Assembly (NCBI RefSeq): GCF_000472965.1
Contig: NZ_AXAU01000001.1
Location: forward strand, 649,146-713,145
Source of the DNA: Bradyrhizobium murdochi
GTDB taxonomy: Bacteria; Pseudomonadota; Alphaproteobacteria; Rhizobiales; Xanthobacteraceae
Direction of reading: 5' to 3'
Length of the DNA stretch: 64,000 nt
Shown piece after piece: positions 60,702-64,000 of the stretch. Numbering within the stretch: the first letter of the stretch is position 1; each line of letters opens with the position of its first letter. Below the pieces are notes generated by a model, which saw nothing but the letters and a program-made list of their open reading frames with translations, was not told where the DNA came from and did not search any database. A program made the position numbers and the translations under genes.

Positions 60702-61170
60702 GCGTTTGACCCAAACTACGAATTACCATAGGACCATCGGCGCATAGAACTGCGGCGGGACGGCACAAGCTACCGTTAATCCAGCAGGTAGGCCTCGTTA
60801 AAATACAGGTCGTGCAAGAAAAAGCCGCCACGCTCCCACCGGTGCGGATGATAAAGGCCGCCGGCCGAGGCCCCAGGGGCGAGGTCCGTCCAGATAAGGG
60901 CTATGGTCCGCTCAGCCCTCTCCAACGCTAAGCCAATGATCTGGCGCGCGCCGGCAAGCGCGTCAACGGCGCCGAGTTGATCCGCGCTCGCTCCGCTCGT
61001 GTGAAGTCGGGCGCAAAGTCATTCTAAGTCCTCTCGGATCGATCCAGGCATTGTCCGCCGCAGCATTGCGCGCGCAAACTTTGCTCCTTCTGAAAATCCG
61101 AAACTTCAATTGACTCGTCGGGCAAATCAGGTGTTTATAGGGGGCCTGCTGATTTTCAGGAGGCTTCTTT
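60702..61170. other. Spacer with remnants right of the GH105 gene
   Basis: 469 bases. It holds the 96-base gene-end duplicate (60932-61027) and, on the minus strand, an open stretch (60776-61016) reading GLALERAERTIALIWTDLAP and WERGGFFLHDLYFNEAYLLD before a TAA. That stretch looks protein-like and may be the tail of another lost cargo gene, but it has no start codon. The GH105 promoter must lie at the left end and the holin-like promoter or ribosome-binding site (AGGAGG, 61155-61160) at the right. Confidence 0.5.
60932..61027 (+). pseudogene. Duplicate 3'-end remnant of the 58804 phage gene
   Basis: Thirty-one codons and a stop: ANDLARAGKRVNGAELIRAR then SARVKSGAKSF. It parallels the end of the 58804 gene (LAGERVNGAEIISARLPIGV...). 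At the DNA level 60953-60991 matches 59533-59571 at 33 of 39 positions. No start codon or longer frame accompanies it, so it is a relic of a paralogue or of an allele brought in with the GH105 gene. Confidence 0.6.
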
Positions 61171-61386
61171 ATGTCCGATCAATCTTCCGAGCTTGTAGAG
61201 ATCTCGAAACTCAACGGCGATTTCAGAAAGAACTACGGCAAACTGATTGGTGCCTATCTTTACCTGCGATCTGTTAGCGCCGCGCGCGGCCGTTCTTGGT
61301 TTTGGGCCGGATTGGTTTCTTTCGCCTGTTCTGTAGCGCTGGCTTGGCTGGCGCGACATGGTCTAACTTGGTTACACGCCGGATAA
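61171..61386 (+). CDS. Small holin-like membrane protein
   Basis: A 71-residue protein with a polar N-terminus (SDQSSELVEISKLNGDFRKN), a weakly hydrophobic stretch (YGKLIGAYLYLRSVSAARGR) and one hydrophobic helix (WFWAGLVSFACSVALAWLAR). The ATG at 61171 follows CAGGAGGC. Its 3' half (61274-61386) overlaps the end of the serine recombinase gene antisense. Single-span small proteins in phage late regions are often holins, but this is only size-and-position evidence. Confidence 0.5.
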   Translation: MSDQSSELVEISKLNGDFRKNYGKLIGAYLYLRSVSAARGRSWFWAGLVSFACSVALAWLARHGLTWLHAG

Positions 61387-62929
61387 GTGATCGAGCAAGT
61401 GCCTCCGGCGTCTGGAAGCTAGCAATTCCAAGGCGGGTACGCCGCTTCTCTGAAAACCTGATCGTATTCCTGTCTGTACGGATTGTAGGTACTAACAGGT
61501 AATCGCGCAGGGTCTTGCTTCGGTCCGCCAGCCGTATCGCGACTATCCACCCATCGGGCAAATTGCGGCGCTGGATAAACCAACGCGGTGCATAGTGGTC
61601 TCGGCCTGGATGCTCCATCTGCGCAATGCGAAAATAGATATTCACACCGTTTACTCGCAGGCCGTCGGCCAATTCATTGGGAACAACGCGTGCGACCTCC
61701 TTTTCGATTCTTGCTGCAACCTGCGACTGGAACTGAGACAGCCGATCAAGCCAGATATGTCGGCTTTCCCAATACTCGAAGTTTCGCTTGGGCACATAAC
61801 CGACCAATCTGTACGCGTTACGCATGGTGCCAAAATGCGCCCTGTAGACATGGTGACTAGGGAGATCAACCGTCTTGCTTATAATCTTCGGGGTAAGGCG
61901 ACCTTCTTTCATCAGTGTTCGGCGTAGCCGCGCCAACATCTCTCCTTCGGTGAGGCCATCTACGCGGCGCTCTGTGATAATCTTTTTGGCCGCAAGAAAA
62001 TCATCAAGCGCAACAATCGGCTCAATGCAGCCTTTGGTCCTGATCCATTTGTCGGGAGAATTGTTAACGCGGTTTGTCCTGAGCTTCGATGATTGACGAT
62101 TGTAGACGATGTTTCCAATGTAGTTTTCGTTTTTGAGGATTCGCGTTATCTTAGGTCCCGTCCAGCGCTCCCCACAGCAAGGGGGAATACCGTGACGATT
62201 CAGCTCGCGGGCGAGAGCCGTCTCGGACTTCACGTCGAGAAATCGACGGAATATCCATTTTACTATCGTGACTTCTTTTACTCCACCTGGCTGTAACCTG
62301 ACGTGATCAGTTTGGATGTACTTGCGATCTCCCTTCTTGAGAATTCCTTTTGGTTGCCGCTTCTCATCTACTAACACCCGCTCCAGAGCATACGGAGTGG
62401 GGCCACCCGACTTAAAACCCATACCTGCAAAGCGACATGCTCCCGCGTGAACCTTCACCGATAGTTCACGACTGTATTCCGCCGCCATCACTCTCTTGAT
62501 GTTCTTGACGATGCTCGACACCATGCTGTCGTCGTTTTCGAACTGCTCTGCGCAATAGGCCACCTTGATACCGGCCTGTTTGCAGATGAATTCGTAGTAA
62601 GCGCTTTCGTCGATGTCCTGAAAGCGTCCCCATCGGCTAACGTCGTAGATTAGGATGTGACCGAAGTCGGCGCGATCTGACTCTACGTCGTCAAGGAGCT
62701 GCAATAGGCCCGCACGGTTCTTTAAGTTTAGCCCGCTTTCACCTTCGTCTCGGTAAGTGCGAACAATCGAGAGGTTGCGCGTCTGGGCATATGCCGCGAT
62801 TACGGCAGCTTGGCTTTCAATTGAGTACCGCTGATAGTCCGTAGACATACGGACATACTGCGCCGCGCGAAGCGCCCTCTGGGTTTTTTCCAGTTGCGTA
62901 TTGCGGCGGATGACGAGCGCATTGACCAT
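61274..62929 (-). CDS. Large serine recombinase
   Basis: A 551-residue serine recombinase. The catalytic resolvase domain begins with AAQYVRMSTDYQRYSIESQA (nucleophilic Ser in V-R-M-S), includes YRDEGESGLNLKNRAGLLQL and the ILIYDVSRWGRFQD motif. The recombinase domain follows (PPCCGERWTGPKITRILKNE; YIGNIVYNRQSSK). The C-terminal ~220 residues (LPSHHVYRAHFGTMRNAYRL) replace the usual zinc-ribbon/coiled-coil and resemble a group common in rhizobial islands. It may mobilise this region independently of the tyrosine integrase or belong to a second nested element. Confidence 0.88.
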   Translation of the reverse strand: MVNALVIRRNTQLEKTQRALRAAQYVRMSTDYQRYSIESQAAVIAAYAQTRNLSIVRTYRDEGESGLNLKNRAGLLQLLDDVESDRADFGHILIYDVSRWGRFQDIDESAYYEFICKQAGIKVAYCAEQFENDDSMVSSIVKNIKRVMAAEYSRELSVKVHAGACRFAGMGFKSGGPTPYALERVLVDEKRQPKGILKKGDRKYIQTDHVRLQPGGVKEVTIVKWIFRRFLDVKSETALARELNRHGIPPCCGERWTGPKITRILKNENYIGNIVYNRQSSKLRTNRVNNSPDKWIRTKGCIEPIVALDDFLAAKKIITERRVDGLTEGEMLARLRRTLMKEGRLTPKIISKTVDLPSHHVYRAHFGTMRNAYRLVGYVPKRNFEYWESRHIWLDRLSQFQSQVAARIEKEVARVVPNELADGLRVNGVNIYFRIAQMEHPGRDHYAPRWFIQRRNLPDGWIVAIRLADRSKTLRDYLLVPTIRTDRNTIRFSEKRRTRLGIASFQTPEALARSLIRRVTKLDHVAPAKPALQNRRKKPIRPKTKNGRARR

Positions 62930-63463
62930 GCATCAATGCTCCAATGCCGCAGCAGCGAAGCTGCCGGCAACGAGTCTTGATCAAAATCCCGTAGTAGAGA
63001 AAATGCAAGACCAAGACTGGTTGTAGAAGGCTGGAATATCCAGAAGACCCGATACCACCGCCTTTCCTGAAATTACATCATGAGACTTTTGTGATGTAGC
63101 AGTGGCAAATCTTGCAGGACCTCCCGTCTTTAGCCGGCGAGTGCCCACCCAAGAAACATAAGATTATCCGGATCATCAATTCCTCCCCCACCCGGATAGA
63201 GGCATATCACCACAACTCCTGATCGAGCAACCGGGGCTGGTAACTTCCTAACATCAATAGGTCCCGCCGGTCCAAGTTGGCGGGCTATCGAATGCGTTGC
63301 GAGTTTGTTGGATGCAATCTATGATTACGGGCGCGGGCGGCCCCAACCTTCGGCGAATGGGGGCCGTTTCTTTTGGCACTGGCCACTTCCGGCGGATCTA
63401 GGGTGACGAGCTTCCGGGCTTAGGTGATACGCGCGCCCAATTGGGTCGAGGAAAGGATCTGGC
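62930..63463. other. Intergenic region right of the serine recombinase
   Basis: 534 bases with no supported gene. Composition is less GC-rich than the core. It contains the recombinase promoter and possibly its attachment site next to 62930, a terminator-like hairpin at 63338-63374, and the AAAGGAT ribosome-binding site of the methyltransferase. Confidence 0.45.
63338..63374 (+). terminator. Terminator-like hairpin
   Basis: CGGCCCC (63338-63344), 15-base loop containing CTTCGG, GGGGCCG (63360-63366), then TTTCTTTT. Oriented to end a plus-strand transcript before the methyltransferase gene; no gene immediately upstream on that strand was identified. Confidence 0.55.
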
Positions 63464-64000
63464 ATGAAGTCCCTCTTGTCCATGCTCCAACGCAAGTTTG
63501 CGCCACGTGATCCCGATGCGGCGATCAAGGCAAACCCCTGCGATGTTTCTGCGTGGGTGCGATTAATCGACGCGCGTGCCCTGTCCGGAAGCTTGAGTCC
63601 TCACGCTATGGCTCTGGTCAAATCCCATGACCTTAATCCGGCCGGGCATGCGGTCCACGCCTTCGCGGCAGATATTGCCAAGAAAGGGGGAGAGGCCCTT
63701 GAACGTCTAGCGGCCGATCCGACCAAGAACGTGGAGCCTGCGATCGAGGAACTCGTAAAGTGGAAGACGGCCATCCAGTGCGGCCACTCGCACGACGTGT
63801 CCAAGGGCTACTTCATCGATGCAGAGCCGGTTATGGAATTGCAGTGGAATCAAATCATCTTCCCCTTGATTAGGGATCTCGATTTTACCACGGTGCTCGA
63901 CCTCGCCTGCGGACATGGCCGCAATTCCGAGTTTCTACGCCGACACGCTAAATCCCTGCACCTCGTCGATATCAACAACTCGTGCATCGACGCCTGCCGC
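63464..64000 (+). CDS. SAM-dependent methyltransferase, C-terminus off the window
   Basis: The first 179 codons of a protein opening KSLLSMLQRKFAPRDPDAAI from ATG 63464 with AAAGGAT upstream. Residues 1-130 are helical with no recognised domain; at ~150 the class I methyltransferase motif I appears (FTTVLDLACGHGRNSEFLRR, with the D-L-A-C-G-H-G SAM-binding loop) followed by an acidic post-I motif in LHLVDINNSCIDACR. The frame is open to the window end. Substrate unknown; as a mobile-element neighbour it could modify DNA, glycan or a small molecule. Confidence 0.8.
   Translation, partial: MKSLLSMLQRKFAPRDPDAAIKANPCDVSAWVRLIDARALSGSLSPHAMALVKSHDLNPAGHAVHAFAADIAKKGGEALERLAADPTKNVEPAIEELVKWKTAIQCGHSHDVSKGYFIDAEPVMELQWNQIIFPLIRDLDFTTVLDLACGHGRNSEFLRRHAKSLHLVDINNSCIDACR

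Noticed and set aside
62817..63528. Short minus-strand frames right of the serine recombinase
   Set aside because: Below 70 codons, no ribosome-binding sites, overlapping the recombinase start or the methyltransferase gene.

Overview
The window reads as a high-GC alphaproteobacterial chromosome segment, most likely Bradyrhizobium or a close relative. The signs are the Pcs-type phosphatidylcholine synthase, a NasST-controlled assimilatory nitrite reductase, a phasin, IalB and HspQ homologues, and intergenic palindromes of the kinds scattered through Bradyrhizobium genomes. The genus is an inference from these families; no 16S rRNA or other phylogenetic marker is present.

Positions 1-44200 are core or accessory chromosome. 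A peptide-binding protein fragment is followed by ialB, hspQ, an AEC transporter, a UbiH-type hydroxylase, pcs, terC and a quinone reductase (1-7090). Next come an ArgD-like aminotransferase with an arginine-codon-rich leader, rimO and an orphan Imm21-type immunity gene (7200-10760). A nitrite assimilation block (nasT, nasS, a sigma-54-like promoter, nirA, an Fe-S/FAD reductase; 10964-16457) precedes the pxpB-pxpC-pxpA 5-oxoprolinase operon (16852-19437). After RraA, cupin and secreted-protein genes there is a six-gene minus-strand operon of a family-1 ABC importer plus a D-2-hydroxyacid dehydrogenase and an amidase (23014-29929). The rest is single genes (LTXXQ protein, VOC and acyl-CoA-dehydrogenase pair, PilZ, Bug binding protein, DsbA, class III aminotransferase). 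A storage/energy-flavoured cluster closes this half: zinc alcohol dehydrogenase, APH-AAA kinase, CHAD, phasin, ADP-forming acyl-CoA synthetase-acetyltransferase.

At 44000-44500 a truncated universal stress gene and the 3' end of a dead transposase abut the 3' end of tRNA-Ser(UGA). To the right a mobile element begins. It has a tyrosine integrase translationally coupled to a ribbon-helix-helix regulator, an operator-rich divergent promoter, an AlpA-like HTH gene, a DUF3102 gene, and then a long co-directional module. That module holds a Nu1-like small terminase, small unknowns, a tape-measure protein, a cadherin/beta-helix spike, a 1009-residue alanine-rich protein ending like a head-tail joining protein, and a GH105 unsaturated rhamnogalacturonyl hydrolase. 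I see no large terminase, portal, capsid, protease, sheath or baseplate gene. The element is therefore a decayed prophage, a satellite, or an unusual tail/adhesin-delivery island. The GH105 cargo gene lies between two copies of the 3' end of the preceding phage gene.

The right end (61171-64000) holds a small holin-like membrane protein overlapped antisense by a large serine recombinase, and the start of a SAM-dependent methyltransferase that runs off the window. No second copy of the tRNA-Ser sequence was seen, so the right end of the element was not located.
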